Below are positions 34,416 to 43,265 of a stretch of DNA of 64,000 bases, piece by piece. The notes under the pieces are model-generated. The model was not told where the DNA came from and searched no databases. It worked only from the letters and a program-made list of their open reading frames with translations. Where the stretch lies: the NCBI GenBank assembly GCA_018262795.1, contig JADFDM010000008.1, forward strand, positions 124,001 through 188,000. Direction: 5' to 3'. The position numbers and the translations under genes are program-made. Numbering within the stretch: the first letter of the stretch is position 1; each line of letters starts with the position of its first letter. Source of the stretch: Sphingobacteriales bacterium. Lineage in GTDB: Bacteria > Bacteroidota > Bacteroidia > Chitinophagales > LD1.

Positions 34416-35543
34416 ATGATTCCTTTTTTTAAAACCACTATTACAGGTAACGAACAAAAATATTTGCAGACTCTTCTGGAAGCTGAAGATGGTTTAGCAG
34501 GGAAAGAATATCTTTCAAAGAGCGAAAAGTGGTTTAATGAAAATCATGGGCTGAAAAACTTTTATCTCACTAAATCCTGCACTCATTCTTTGGAGTTGGC
34601 GGCTTTGTTGTTGAATTTGCAACCTGGAGATGAGGTAATCATGCCATCTTATGCTTTTGTGTCTTGCGCCAATGCCATTGCATTGAGAGGAGCAACTTGT
34701 GTATTTGTTGATGTTCACCCCGACAGCATGAATATTGATGAATCACAAATTGAAGCCGCCATCACTCCCCACACCAAGGCAATTTTAACGCTGAATTATG
34801 CCGGGGTGGCTTGTAATTATGAGGTCATTTTGCCCATTGCAAAGAAATACGGTCTATCGGTGATAGAAGATAATGCGCATGGTATCGGTGCAAAATATAA
34901 GGGTAGATTCTTAGGAACTTTTGGTGATATCTCCACCTTTAGCTTTGATCATTTGAAAAATGTGACCTGTGTGCAAGGTGGAGGGATGGCCATCAATAAC
35001 CCTACTCTTTTTGAACGATTTTATGTGACTTATGAATTTGGAACTAACAGGCGTGCTTTTTTCAAGGGAGATGGAGATAGATATGAATGGAAGGGGCTGG
35101 GATCTAATTTCCCTTTATCGGAGTTGAGTGCAGCTATGCTTTTACCACAACTTGAAGTGGTGAAGGATATTAATGCTCACTTCATAAATAGCTGGAATTT
35201 ATATTCGGAGAAATTAAGTGATTTGGCGACAGAAGGTACTATTAAATTGCCGCTTACCTCTGAAGATTTTGAACATAACGGGCATTGCTTTTTTATCAAA
35301 ACTAAATCGGCGGAGGAAAGAACTTCCTTAATTCATTTTTTGGAAAGCAAGGGAATACAAGCGCAGTTTCATTACACCCCGCTTCATTCGAGTGAGTTTG
35401 GGAGGAGAGTGGGAAGATTTGTGGGGCAGGATAATACAAGTTGGGAGGGCAAAACAATATTGAGATTGCCACTGTTTTATGGAATAACTGCATCAGAAGT
35501 GGAAACGGTGACAGAGAAAATAAGTGAATTCTATTTGAAATAA
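34416..35543 (+). CDS. dTDP-4-amino-4,6-dideoxygalactose transaminase (WecE/RffA-like)
   Basis: A PLP-dependent sugar aminotransferase of 375 residues, making an amino-deoxysugar nucleotide for a cell-surface polymer. The ATG at 34416 gives MIPFFKTTITGNEQKY, the usual start; a frame from 34374 adds 14 residues, and TAATTTCG at 34391 is a likely -7 box. The PLP Lys181 lies in FSFDHLKNVTCVQGG, DNAHGIGAKYKG holds the cofactor Asp, and the C-terminal HYTPLHSS segment is standard. It begins the surface-glycan cluster, 85 bases before the ABC exporter. Confidence 0.92.
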   Translation: MIPFFKTTITGNEQKYLQTLLEAEDGLAGKEYLSKSEKWFNENHGLKNFYLTKSCTHSLELAALLLNLQPGDEVIMPSYAFVSCANAIALRGATCVFVDVHPDSMNIDESQIEAAITPHTKAILTLNYAGVACNYEVILPIAKKYGLSVIEDNAHGIGAKYKGRFLGTFGDISTFSFDHLKNVTCVQGGGMAINNPTLFERFYVTYEFGTNRRAFFKGDGDRYEWKGLGSNFPLSELSAAMLLPQLEVVKDINAHFINSWNLYSEKLSDLATEGTIKLPLTSEDFEHNGHCFFIKTKSAEERTSLIHFLESKGIQAQFHYTPLHSSEFGRRVGRFVGQDNTSWEGKTILRLPLFYGITASEVETVTEKISEFYLK

Positions 35544-35628
35544 GAAGGTGCGCATTGACAGACTCACAACTTCACAAACTTTAAAATACATCCAAAACAA
35601 GACGGCTGCAAATCAGTCGCATTGAGAT

Positions 35629-36450
35629 TTGACAAGAAAACTAAATAAGTCAATTAAAGCTGGGCCGGTTTCCATTTGGCAATATCTGAAGGATGTCAAC
35701 TCTTCGAGAAATCTCATATTCATTTTCGCTTTACGCGATTTGAAAGTGCAGTATGCGCAAACCTATTTAGGTATCCTCTGGTCTTTGATACAGCCCGTAA
35801 CCGGATTAATAATTTTCACACTTTTTTTTCAACGGTTAATTCCGTTACAAACAGGTGTTCCTTATGCGGTATTTGCTTTTACAGGAATTATGGGCTGGTT
35901 TTACTTTACAGCTTTAGTGGGGCAGTCAGGCACGGTGTTAATGAATAATCAGCAATTGATTAGAAAATTGCATTTCCCTAAATTGGTGCTACCGCTTTCA
36001 AAAGCATTAGTTGGCTTAGTAGAATTTTCTATTTCGCTGGTGCTGCTTTTAATAATGATGTATTTCTCCGGTTGTGAATTTTCTTTCAAGATCGCATTGC
36101 TGCCTCTTGTCATTTTAGCGAATATCGTGACTGGCCTTTCCATCGGAATTTGGTTAAGTGCTCTAACCGTGCGATTTAGAGATTTGCACCATATCATCCC
36201 TTTCTTAATCGGCTTTGGTATTTGGCTCACTCCGGTTTTTTATCCCACTACTTTAGTTCCGGCCTCCTATAATTGGGTGTATTACTTTCATCCGGTTGCC
36301 AATGTCATTTCTCTTTACCGGTGGATGTTTATCGGTATGCCGATAGATGGAGGCCAAGTTTTCGTATCTCTATTGCTGGTGGCCGTCCTATTTTTATCAG
36401 GCTTGGTATTTTTTATTAGAAATGAAAATTTTGTGGCTGATTACCTATAA
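35629..36450 (+). CDS. Polysaccharide ABC exporter, permease (Wzm-like)
   Basis: The inner-membrane subunit of an ABC-2 type exporter for O-antigen, capsule or similar lipid-linked glycan. It has 273 residues and about six transmembrane helices. The first 35 residues are a cytoplasmic amphipathic segment (SIWQYLKDVNSSRNLIFIFALRDLKVQYAQTYLG), the usual Wzm front end. No ATG is present at the right place; the frame opens at a TTG at 35629, which I accept. It is 9 bases ahead of the ATPase gene. Confidence 0.9.
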   Translation: MTRKLNKSIKAGPVSIWQYLKDVNSSRNLIFIFALRDLKVQYAQTYLGILWSLIQPVTGLIIFTLFFQRLIPLQTGVPYAVFAFTGIMGWFYFTALVGQSGTVLMNNQQLIRKLHFPKLVLPLSKALVGLVEFSISLVLLLIMMYFSGCEFSFKIALLPLVILANIVTGLSIGIWLSALTVRFRDLHHIIPFLIGFGIWLTPVFYPTTLVPASYNWVYYFHPVANVISLYRWMFIGMPIDGGQVFVSLLLVAVLFLSGLVFFIRNENFVADYL

Positions 36451-36459
36451 TTCAGAGCT

Positions 36460-37698
36460 ATGGAAGATATAATGCTGGAGGTGAAAAACCTGTCTAAAAG
36501 TTTCAGAGTAAAGCAAAGCCAAACCGATAGTCTCAAGAAGTATGTTACCGATCTTTTCAAAGGGAGGAATAGGGGAGAGGAGTTTATGGCACTTCATAAT
36601 ATTGTTTTTTCATTGCGGGAGGGAGAAGCGTTGGGGATTATAGGAGAAAATGGGGCTGGGAAATCTACTTTACTTAAAGTTTTGAGCGGAATAAGTCAGC
36701 CGGATACAGGGGAGATTAATTTTTACGGTAAAGTAGTTTCAATCCTTGAAGTGGGAGCGGGTTTTCATCCCGAGCTGACCGGATCGGAGAACATTTATTT
36801 ATCAGGAGCGCTCTACGGGTTTACAAAGAAGGAGATCGCACAACGATATGAACAAATTGTAGAGTTTAGTGACATTCGATCATTTATTCACGAACCGGTA
36901 AAGAACTATAGTTCGGGCATGTACCTGCGCTTGGCTTTTTCTATTATTACATGTATAGACGCAGATATTTATCTGATTGACGAAGTAATCAGCGTGGGAG
37001 ATGCTAATTTTCAAAATAAATGCAAAAGCCGCATAGAGGAGTTGATTGCAGCCGGGAAAACAATGGTGATTGCCAGCCATAATCTGAATGAAATTGTCAC
37101 TCTTTGCAACCGAGTTATTTTGATGGAGCACGGGGAAATAATTCAAGAGGGAGGAAATGAGGTGATACAGAAATATATGGCAAAAGCACTTCCTCAATAT
37201 TTTTCATTTACAGAAGATACTACCTATCATGTTGTAGATGTTAAAACCCTTGGAAATACAACGAAGGGTTTGTTCCTGGAAGAGTGCACCATTGAATCGG
37301 AGCAATGGTATCCGACCGGGATTAGCAACAAACACTCTCTTACTATATCCTTTCGCTTTACATTAGAAGATCGAACTAGATATTTATTGCGAATAAAAGT
37401 ATATGACAGTACTTCTGTTTTGCTTTTTGTGTCGTATTCGCTGAAACATATCGAAGAGATGCGCGAACCCGGGGAGTATAAAATTCACTTTCGCATACCT
37501 GCGAATATTTTTAATAACCGTATGTATTTTGTAGATCTTTCAATCATTAATTACGATACCCAAACAGTGTGTGGCGGAGTAGATAAGTGTGTCACTTTTA
37601 ATATGACCGATGGTGGTGAAATGTCAGAGATAGATTTGAGGAACTATTTACCCGGCATAATTAAACCCAATGTGCATACACAAATTGAGAGGTTGTAG
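36460..37698 (+). CDS. Polysaccharide ABC exporter, ATPase (Wzt-like) with C-terminal cargo domain
   Basis: The ATPase subunit paired with the preceding permease. 412 residues: an ABC domain with Walker A IGENGAGKST (61-70), the SSGMYLRLAFSI signature and Walker B IYLIDEVISVGD, followed by about 170 residues of a C-terminal beta-sandwich domain. In Wzt proteins this domain reads a chemical cap at the end of the finished glycan, so export depends on terminal modification. That fits the modification enzymes encoded downstream, which might supply such a cap; this is inference. Confidence 0.93.
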   Translation: MEDIMLEVKNLSKSFRVKQSQTDSLKKYVTDLFKGRNRGEEFMALHNIVFSLREGEALGIIGENGAGKSTLLKVLSGISQPDTGEINFYGKVVSILEVGAGFHPELTGSENIYLSGALYGFTKKEIAQRYEQIVEFSDIRSFIHEPVKNYSSGMYLRLAFSIITCIDADIYLIDEVISVGDANFQNKCKSRIEELIAAGKTMVIASHNLNEIVTLCNRVILMEHGEIIQEGGNEVIQKYMAKALPQYFSFTEDTTYHVVDVKTLGNTTKGLFLEECTIESEQWYPTGISNKHSLTISFRFTLEDRTRYLLRIKVYDSTSVLLFVSYSLKHIEEMREPGEYKIHFRIPANIFNNRMYFVDLSIINYDTQTVCGGVDKCVTFNMTDGGEMSEIDLRNYLPGIIKPNVHTQIERL

Positions 37699-37776
37699 GG
37701 ATTCGGTATTTCGTAATTAGGTGTATGTTATTCTGCCTTTAAAAAATCGAATAACTTGCCCCTTCATTAAATTAAT

Positions 37777-39201
37777 ATGAAACTTTCGTTGCTAAGTAAA
37801 ATACGCGGCCTGCTAAAGGGCGAAGACAAAACTCCGCTTCAGAATACTACAGAAATTCCCACTAATGTTTTTGACGAATACCGAGCATCCCGAAGCATTC
37901 CAAAGTCGGGGCCTCTATGCCTTGCTCCCTGGGTTTCTATTAGTTTCGGTATTGATGGTTATGCAACAGTCTGTTGCCTAAACAGAAAAACTACTGTGAG
38001 CATGGAGCATCACACCATTGATGATATCTGGAAGAGTGAAGCATTTCAGCAACTTAGAGAAAACGTTTCTGAAAATGATTTGGGATATGACTGTTCCATT
38101 TGTAAAAACCAAATTGAGGCTAAAAATTTTACCGGAGTAAAGTCAGCCGATTACGACAATTACTACCCGTATAACCCAGAGCGGCCTGCTATTATGGAAT
38201 TTTGTTTGGAGAATACTTGCAATCTGGCTTGTGTCATGTGCAATTCATTGCTCTCCTCTACTATTCGAAAAAACGAACAATTACCTCCATTGAAAAAATT
38301 TTATGGGGACGAATTTGTGGAGCAATTAGAGGATTACATTCCATATTTGAAGGAAGCGGTTTTTGCAGGTGGCGAACCATTTCTAATCCCTATCTATTAC
38401 AAAATATGGGAAAAAATGTTGGCTATAAACCCAACGATGACTATTGGAATAGTTACCAATGGGTCCACCTTGAACAGCAGGATAAAGGACCTGTTGGAAA
38501 AGGGAAGATTTAGAATCAATATTTCAATTGATTCTGTGGATAAGGAAACATACGAAGGCATTAGGCGAAATGCAAACTTTGAGACTCTAATGAATAATTT
38601 CGAATGGTTAAAAGAGTATGGCGAGCGGAAAGGCTTACCGGTTAATATTCCGGTTTGCCCCTTAACTGACAACTGGGAGAAGATACCTGAGATTGTGCGC
38701 TTTGCAAATGCGCATAATGTGTCGCTCAATTTTGTGTATGTGGACAGACCCTTTTCTTTGTCGCTTACTTATGGTAAGCCGGAGTTCTTTGATAATATAA
38801 TTAAGCAATACACTCTTGAAGAGTTTGAAAGAAATTCATCAATGGCAGCGGTAAATATTAGACGATTTAAAGGCTTGATCGAGGATGTGCGTAAATGGAA
38901 AGAGAATAGCATTCAAACTCCTTCCTCCGCTTCTTTACAGGGCGATTTGCTCCAATTGCTGGAAATGAAAATTTTAGAATCAACAGAGATTCCCGATGAT
39001 AGCAGCGGACTGACTAAAAGAGAAATGATTTCAAAAATTAAAAACTTATTACAGGAATTACCTGTGGAGCAACGTGATATGATACTAAATGTGCTTCATC
39101 GCTATGCAGTTGAACGTTTGTACCATTTTTTAGAAGCAAAAAGCATTCAAGAAATTATTGTATTTCTAAAGGAATATGTGGGTCCGCAACGAGAGGGCTA
39201 A
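37777..39201 (+). CDS. Radical SAM enzyme with an N-terminal SPASM-like cysteine domain (copy 1)
   Basis: A 474-residue radical S-adenosylmethionine enzyme. The cluster motif is CX3CX2C at Cys148, Cys152 and Cys155 (ENTCNLACVMCNSL), with GGEPF about 50 residues later. Ahead of it, residues 45-112 form a SPASM/twitch-like domain with Cys48, Cys66, Cys67, Cys106 and Cys109 (LCLAPWVS, YATVCCLN, DCSICKNQ), which would hold an extra iron-sulfur cluster. In most SPASM proteins this domain is at the C-terminus; here it precedes the core. A paralogue with the same order lies at 45171. The substrate is unknown; location suggests sugar or lipid modification. Confidence 0.88.
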   Translation: MKLSLLSKIRGLLKGEDKTPLQNTTEIPTNVFDEYRASRSIPKSGPLCLAPWVSISFGIDGYATVCCLNRKTTVSMEHHTIDDIWKSEAFQQLRENVSENDLGYDCSICKNQIEAKNFTGVKSADYDNYYPYNPERPAIMEFCLENTCNLACVMCNSLLSSTIRKNEQLPPLKKFYGDEFVEQLEDYIPYLKEAVFAGGEPFLIPIYYKIWEKMLAINPTMTIGIVTNGSTLNSRIKDLLEKGRFRINISIDSVDKETYEGIRRNANFETLMNNFEWLKEYGERKGLPVNIPVCPLTDNWEKIPEIVRFANAHNVSLNFVYVDRPFSLSLTYGKPEFFDNIIKQYTLEEFERNSSMAAVNIRRFKGLIEDVRKWKENSIQTPSSASLQGDLLQLLEMKILESTEIPDDSSGLTKREMISKIKNLLQELPVEQRDMILNVLHRYAVERLYHFLEAKSIQEIIVFLKEYVGPQREG

Positions 39202-39204
39202 ATT

Positions 39205-39990
39205 CTATGACGTGGGGGTTCTATAACTGTGAATGGCATTCATTATCTCAAAATATTTTACCTTCCAATTTATAAATGGGAGGGCTTTTAGTTCCTCATT
39301 AAATTTCTTGTTGAAGTATTCGTACACCTTCACGTCCACATCATTTATAGTTGCAATTTTTTCTAGAGCAGCCTCCGATATTTCTTGGTCTCTGTTCGCT
39401 GCTACGTTTTTTCTGTGGTAGTAAAGCGGCTTCATGCCAATTTTATGGTTGAAATAAAATAACCCGGCATCAAACCTCTCGGTTGGATACACCCCGGCAA
39501 AATATTTCTCACTGTTTTCTATCACCGTTTCATAAGCCCTTATCTTGTCCTTACTAATTTCTTCAATGCTCAAGCCCGACAAAAAAAAAGTTTGCATATT
39601 ATGTAGAAACTTCAGGCTTTGATAGTTCTCAATAGTTTTGTTAGAAGGAAGCAAATAGTTTTTATACGCATCACTTGTTCGCAAAAATGCACGGTAAGAA
39701 GATATATAATGCGCTACCGGTTCTCTTACTACTCCCAAATATTTAAAATCCTCTCCCTTCAACACCTCGTGAATCCCGAAGGTGAAATGCCCTCCTATAA
39801 AATCAAATTTTTGCCAGTTAGGAGTTCTTGCTAAATTGTAAGAAGGCCCGTCTTTAATTCTTTTTTCAAAATCATCCATATCCCCGGGTTGCTGATAAAA
39901 AAAACCGACTTGATTATTTTTATCTGCCAGAAGAACTTCCATAAAAGTAGTTCCCGAAGTTTTTGGCGTATGTATAAAGAAATATTTCAT
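39205..39990 (-). CDS. Sulfotransferase family protein
   Basis: A 261-residue sulfotransferase of the heparan/carbohydrate type that moves sulfate from PAPS. The ATG at 39990 gives MKYFFIHTPKTSGTTFME; the in-frame TTG at 39999 adds three residues. The PAPS 5'-phosphosulfate loop TPKTSGTTF lies at residues 8-16, and the 3'-phosphate motif VREPVAHYISSY lies near 88-99. It is the only minus-strand gene of the glycan cluster, three bases from the end of the radical SAM gene, so it is transcribed separately. It would sulfate the glycan or its lipid, which is inference. Confidence 0.86.
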   Translation of the reverse strand: MKYFFIHTPKTSGTTFMEVLLADKNNQVGFFYQQPGDMDDFEKRIKDGPSYNLARTPNWQKFDFIGGHFTFGIHEVLKGEDFKYLGVVREPVAHYISSYRAFLRTSDAYKNYLLPSNKTIENYQSLKFLHNMQTFFLSGLSIEEISKDKIRAYETVIENSEKYFAGVYPTERFDAGLFYFNHKIGMKPLYYHRKNVAANRDQEISEAALEKIATINDVDVKVYEYFNKKFNEELKALPFINWKVKYFEIMNAIHSYRTPTS

Positions 39991-40174
39991 TACCTGCAAA
40001 TTTGCATAATCCCACTGTTACAAAGGGGCAAAATCTTCCGACAATATATCATTTAGTTTAGCGCGGTATTGATATTTTTGTGCGATTGCTCTTCCCGAAG
40101 GGATTTTATAAATACGAATGAGGTAAATTTTGCAATATCCCTCTCGGTCTAAGCGGAAAAAAGATTAAAAGTGA

Positions 40175-40942
40175 ATGAAAGAGTCGTATAAAATACAGTC
40201 CCATAAAGTTGCCGATTACTATAACGAATGGAGTGAGAAATACAAACAGGTGTACGGCAAAATTATTCAAGCACATCGCCCTCCTAACGATCAGGTTTTG
40301 ATGGAATACACCATCCTTAGCGCAGGCTTAGATAATGGTCAAAAAATCTTGGATGCCGGCTGCGGAAATTGTGAGCCTGCTGCCTATTTTGCTCGTAAAT
40401 TTACTGTTCAAATAGAGGCATTGACTATCTCTGCTAAACAAGTATCTGAATCGAAACGTAGAATAGAAGAGACACAACTTCAGGATAAAATTCATGTGCA
40501 GCAAGGCGACTATCATGAATTAGATAAAATCTATCCGCTCGATTGTTTCGATAAAATTTTGTTTCTGGAATCTTTAGGTCATGCCGGTGAACCGTCTCTG
40601 GTCATTGAGTCTGCCTATAAAGTACTCCGGCCCGGAGGCGAGATTTATATCAAAGATTTTTATCCGAAAATTACTGCGGATGAAAGTATTGCCCGAAAAA
40701 TAAAGCAAGTTGTAGAAAATCTAAATCATCATTACAGTTATAATACACTGGACTTAAATGAAACGATTGAGGCTTTAAGAAAAAGTAATTTCGAAATTGT
40801 TTTTATAAAGCAGATTGATTTTAAGAACGATGCTGCCATAAAAAATGATTTTGAGGAAAAATTCGGTATAGACCTTTTCGGTGAGATGGAAGAGTTCTAT
40901 TTTGCCGAGTGGTTAGAGATAAAGTGTGTAAAACCAGCTTAA
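40175..40942 (+). CDS. Class I SAM-dependent methyltransferase
   Basis: A 255-residue Rossmann-fold methyltransferase. Motif I is KILDAGCGNCEPAAYFA (57-73); the acidic post-I region is FTVQIEALTISAKQV, and IHVQQGDYHEL, FDKILFLESLGH and YKVLRPGGEIYIKDF are motifs II and III. The layout resembles sterol/cyclopropane-type small-molecule methyltransferases rather than rRNA ones. It sits 39 bases before the second radical SAM gene and probably modifies the same product. The substrate is not readable. Confidence 0.88.
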   Translation: MKESYKIQSHKVADYYNEWSEKYKQVYGKIIQAHRPPNDQVLMEYTILSAGLDNGQKILDAGCGNCEPAAYFARKFTVQIEALTISAKQVSESKRRIEETQLQDKIHVQQGDYHELDKIYPLDCFDKILFLESLGHAGEPSLVIESAYKVLRPGGEIYIKDFYPKITADESIARKIKQVVENLNHHYSYNTLDLNETIEALRKSNFEIVFIKQIDFKNDAAIKNDFEEKFGIDLFGEMEEFYFAEWLEIKCVKPA

Positions 40943-40981
40943 AAGAGTATCATTGAAATTAGCATCCGCAATATCCCAAGC

Positions 40982-41932
40982 ATGATCATTAAGAATCCAT
41001 ATACATACGATAGCATGATTGCTATGGAAGGCAGAATAAACTGGCATATCAACGACCTCTGCAATTTCAAGTGCGAGTATTGCTTCTTCCCTTATTTTAC
41101 GAAAGAGAATCCGGATGTAGGCAAGTTAAGTCCTGCTGAAATTTTAGACGCATTTAATAAAACTGGACGGCAATGGCACATATACATTGCCGGTGGTGAG
41201 CCAATGATGTACCCCAATTTTATCGAATTGGTGAATACCATTAAGCCATATCACCCGATAATGATTTCCACGAATCTTTTCAGTAAGAATGTGAGGGCTT
41301 TTGCTGAGCAGGTTGACCCTGATAATATTATAGTTATCAATGCCTCTATACACATCGAACATCACACCGAAACCACCTTGCTTAAATTCATTGATAATTA
41401 CCACCTGTTCAGAACCAAAGGCTTTAATATTATAACCACTTACGTTACCCACCCGCCACTTTTTAGTAAAATAGAGGAGGATTTTAAATTTCTAAAAGAT
41501 AAAGGCGTTGAACAAGTGCATCCGCTTACTTTCCAAGGCGTGTTTGAAGGCAAAAAATATCCCGAAAGCTACAATAAGGATCAATTAAGAATTATTGAAA
41601 AGCTATCGGTAGAAAAAATGGAGATGTTCACAGCTCTTGATCAGGTGAATTTCCAAAATAAATTGTGCCGTGCAGGGATGGACTATTTCTTTATGGATAT
41701 TCAAGGGGAGATGTATAAGTGCGGTACTGTTTTAGAATCATGCGGAAATATGTTTACCGGAACTTTTCAACCGGCTAAAGCACCCATGCGCTGCCCGGTA
41801 TCGCGCTGTAACGATAGCTGCCACGGAGTTACCTCTTTAATACATAAGCCTACTACACCTCAAGTGGATCCGGATTTCAAACACCAAGTTTTAAATGGTT
41901 ATGAAAAACTGAAGACGCTTTTAATTGAATAA
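40982..41932 (+). CDS. Radical SAM protein (short type)
   Basis: A 316-residue radical SAM enzyme. The motif is CX3CX2C at Cys27, Cys31 and Cys34 (DLCNFKCEYCFFPYF), with AGGEPMMYP following. Its C-terminal 80 residues contain six further Cys (NKLCRAGM, MYKCGTVLESCGN, MRCPVSRCNDSCHG), so an auxiliary cluster domain lies at the normal C-terminal place, unlike the other two radical SAM proteins of the cluster. It follows the methyltransferase by 39 bases. Function unknown. Confidence 0.87.
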   Translation: MIIKNPYTYDSMIAMEGRINWHINDLCNFKCEYCFFPYFTKENPDVGKLSPAEILDAFNKTGRQWHIYIAGGEPMMYPNFIELVNTIKPYHPIMISTNLFSKNVRAFAEQVDPDNIIVINASIHIEHHTETTLLKFIDNYHLFRTKGFNIITTYVTHPPLFSKIEEDFKFLKDKGVEQVHPLTFQGVFEGKKYPESYNKDQLRIIEKLSVEKMEMFTALDQVNFQNKLCRAGMDYFFMDIQGEMYKCGTVLESCGNMFTGTFQPAKAPMRCPVSRCNDSCHGVTSLIHKPTTPQVDPDFKHQVLNGYEKLKTLLIE

Positions 41933-41942
41933 CTTTTTAGAA

Positions 41943-42122
41943 TTAGGCCCCCCCCCTCTTTTTTGTGATAGAGGTAAATGACTGTATGATTGACTTTGCT
42001 ATGAACAGCGAGCAATTTGCATTTAAGTTCATCTCAAATTGTGCCTCAATGTCCCAAAGGCGCAGGAAGTAGCCACTCGCGGTGCCGATACATTGGTCAA
42101 TGCTCTTGCTGTCTGATTCCAT
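41943..42122 (-). pseudogene. Short orphan frame, possibly a gene remnant
   Basis: An ATG at 42122 opens 59 codons (MESDSKSIDQCIGTASGYFL, then RLWDIEAQFEMN) and the frame is open upstream to near 42188 with coding-like RIIRENGSAELKV. There is no fold or family I recognise, and it ends at the C/G run. The composition looks more coding than random, so it may be the remains of an older gene; I cannot tell which. Confidence 0.25.
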
Positions 42123-42204
42123 AACTTTTAATTCTGCCGACCCGTTTTCGCGTATAATCCTGCAACACCGTTTTTTTTATTTTTTATCTACTTAACTGAT
42201 GTAC

Positions 42205-42212
42205 TACCTTTG
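42205..42212 (+). promoter_or_regulatory. -7 box ahead of the UbiA-asnB pair
   Basis: TACCTTTG matches TAnnTTTG exactly, 48 bases before the UbiA start. A -33 TTG is not present at normal spacing. Confidence 0.45.
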
Positions 42213-42260
42213 AAGAATGAATCCGGTTAATATTGAACCTTACTAACTCCATTCCACTTC

Positions 42261-43265
42261 ATGTTTAGGTTCAATAATTGGTGGTCGGTCATTATCCCTC
42301 AAATTTTAGGATGGATTTACTTTTGTGAGTTAAGCTCCGAGCAGTCTTTCTTACTAGCAGACTGGCAGAAAGTATTGCTTTTCTTAGGGGGAGTCTTGTC
42401 TATCTCAGCATTTGGATATGCATTTAATGATTACTGTGATGTGGAGAGCGATATAGCATCCGGTAAAAAAAATTCATTATCCGGTTTCTCTTCACCTGTC
42501 AAAATAGCTATTGCCGTTTTTCCCTTGATAGTCGGAATTGTTTGTTGGACTTTAGTGCATGCCGGATATGTTGCCAATACACTTTACGCCCTTCAAATTC
42601 TTGCACTTATTTTTTACAGCGCTCCTCCAATTCGCTTAAAGCAAAGAGCTTTGCTGGGAGTTTTGGCAGATGCCTTTTATGGGCACATTAACCCTGCCTT
42701 TTTTACAATCTTTACGTTTATCAATTTCAGTTTCGCTGCGCAGAAAATTTATATCCCCATTTTAGGAGTCATTTTTATTTGCACGAGCATTAAAGGCATT
42801 CGCAATATTCTGCTCCATCAAATGGAGGATAGGAAAAGAGATGCAAAGGCCGGTATTCCAACCTTTGTGGTGAAGTATAAAGCTCTTTTCTCCTTGCAAG
42901 TTATTAATCAGTTATTACCGGTTGAAGTCTTTTTTACAGTGATGCTGGCACTTCTTATCAGTATTTTGCATCCTCCATTTCTACTGTCAATACTTATTTT
43001 TAGCGGCCTTACTTATTTTAAATTTAGTGGGTGGAAACTTGGGTACCTCCCCAAACGACAACTAAAATTCAAGTTCCTCTATTTTATAAATGATTATTAC
43101 GAAGGTTGGATGCCGGTATTTTTTCTGATCATCATCTCCGCCCATCAACCGGCACTTATTTTCTTACTTATATTGCACCTCCTCTTGTTTCCGTCTTTTA
43201 TTATTAAAACCGGAAAAGGACTGAAAGCCATTTGGGAAAACTTTAAAACAGAAGAAGAATATTAA
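42261..43265 (+). CDS. UbiA family prenyltransferase
   Basis: An inner-membrane enzyme that moves an isoprenoid chain from its diphosphate to an acceptor. 334 residues and about eight to nine transmembrane helices. The first aspartate motif NDYCDVESD (56-64) and the second DRKRD (190-194) bind the diphosphate through magnesium. There is no menaquinone or heme gene nearby, so a lipid carrier or glycolipid role is likelier here; that is inference from context. Its stop overlaps the next start by one base (TAATG), so it is coupled to the asparagine synthase-type gene. Confidence 0.88.
   Translation: MFRFNNWWSVIIPQILGWIYFCELSSEQSFLLADWQKVLLFLGGVLSISAFGYAFNDYCDVESDIASGKKNSLSGFSSPVKIAIAVFPLIVGIVCWTLVHAGYVANTLYALQILALIFYSAPPIRLKQRALLGVLADAFYGHINPAFFTIFTFINFSFAAQKIYIPILGVIFICTSIKGIRNILLHQMEDRKRDAKAGIPTFVVKYKALFSLQVINQLLPVEVFFTVMLALLISILHPPFLLSILIFSGLTYFKFSGWKLGYLPKRQLKFKFLYFINDYYEGWMPVFFLIIISAHQPALIFLLILHLLLFPSFIIKTGKGLKAIWENFKTEEEY

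Larger units (their letters stand above)
41933..42260. other. Intergenic region with an orphan minus-strand frame
   Basis: A run of nine C (41948-41956) lies just after the radical SAM stop. The minus strand has the short frame listed at 41943-42122. The -7 box for the UbiA gene is at 42205. Nothing else is evident. Confidence 0.4.
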
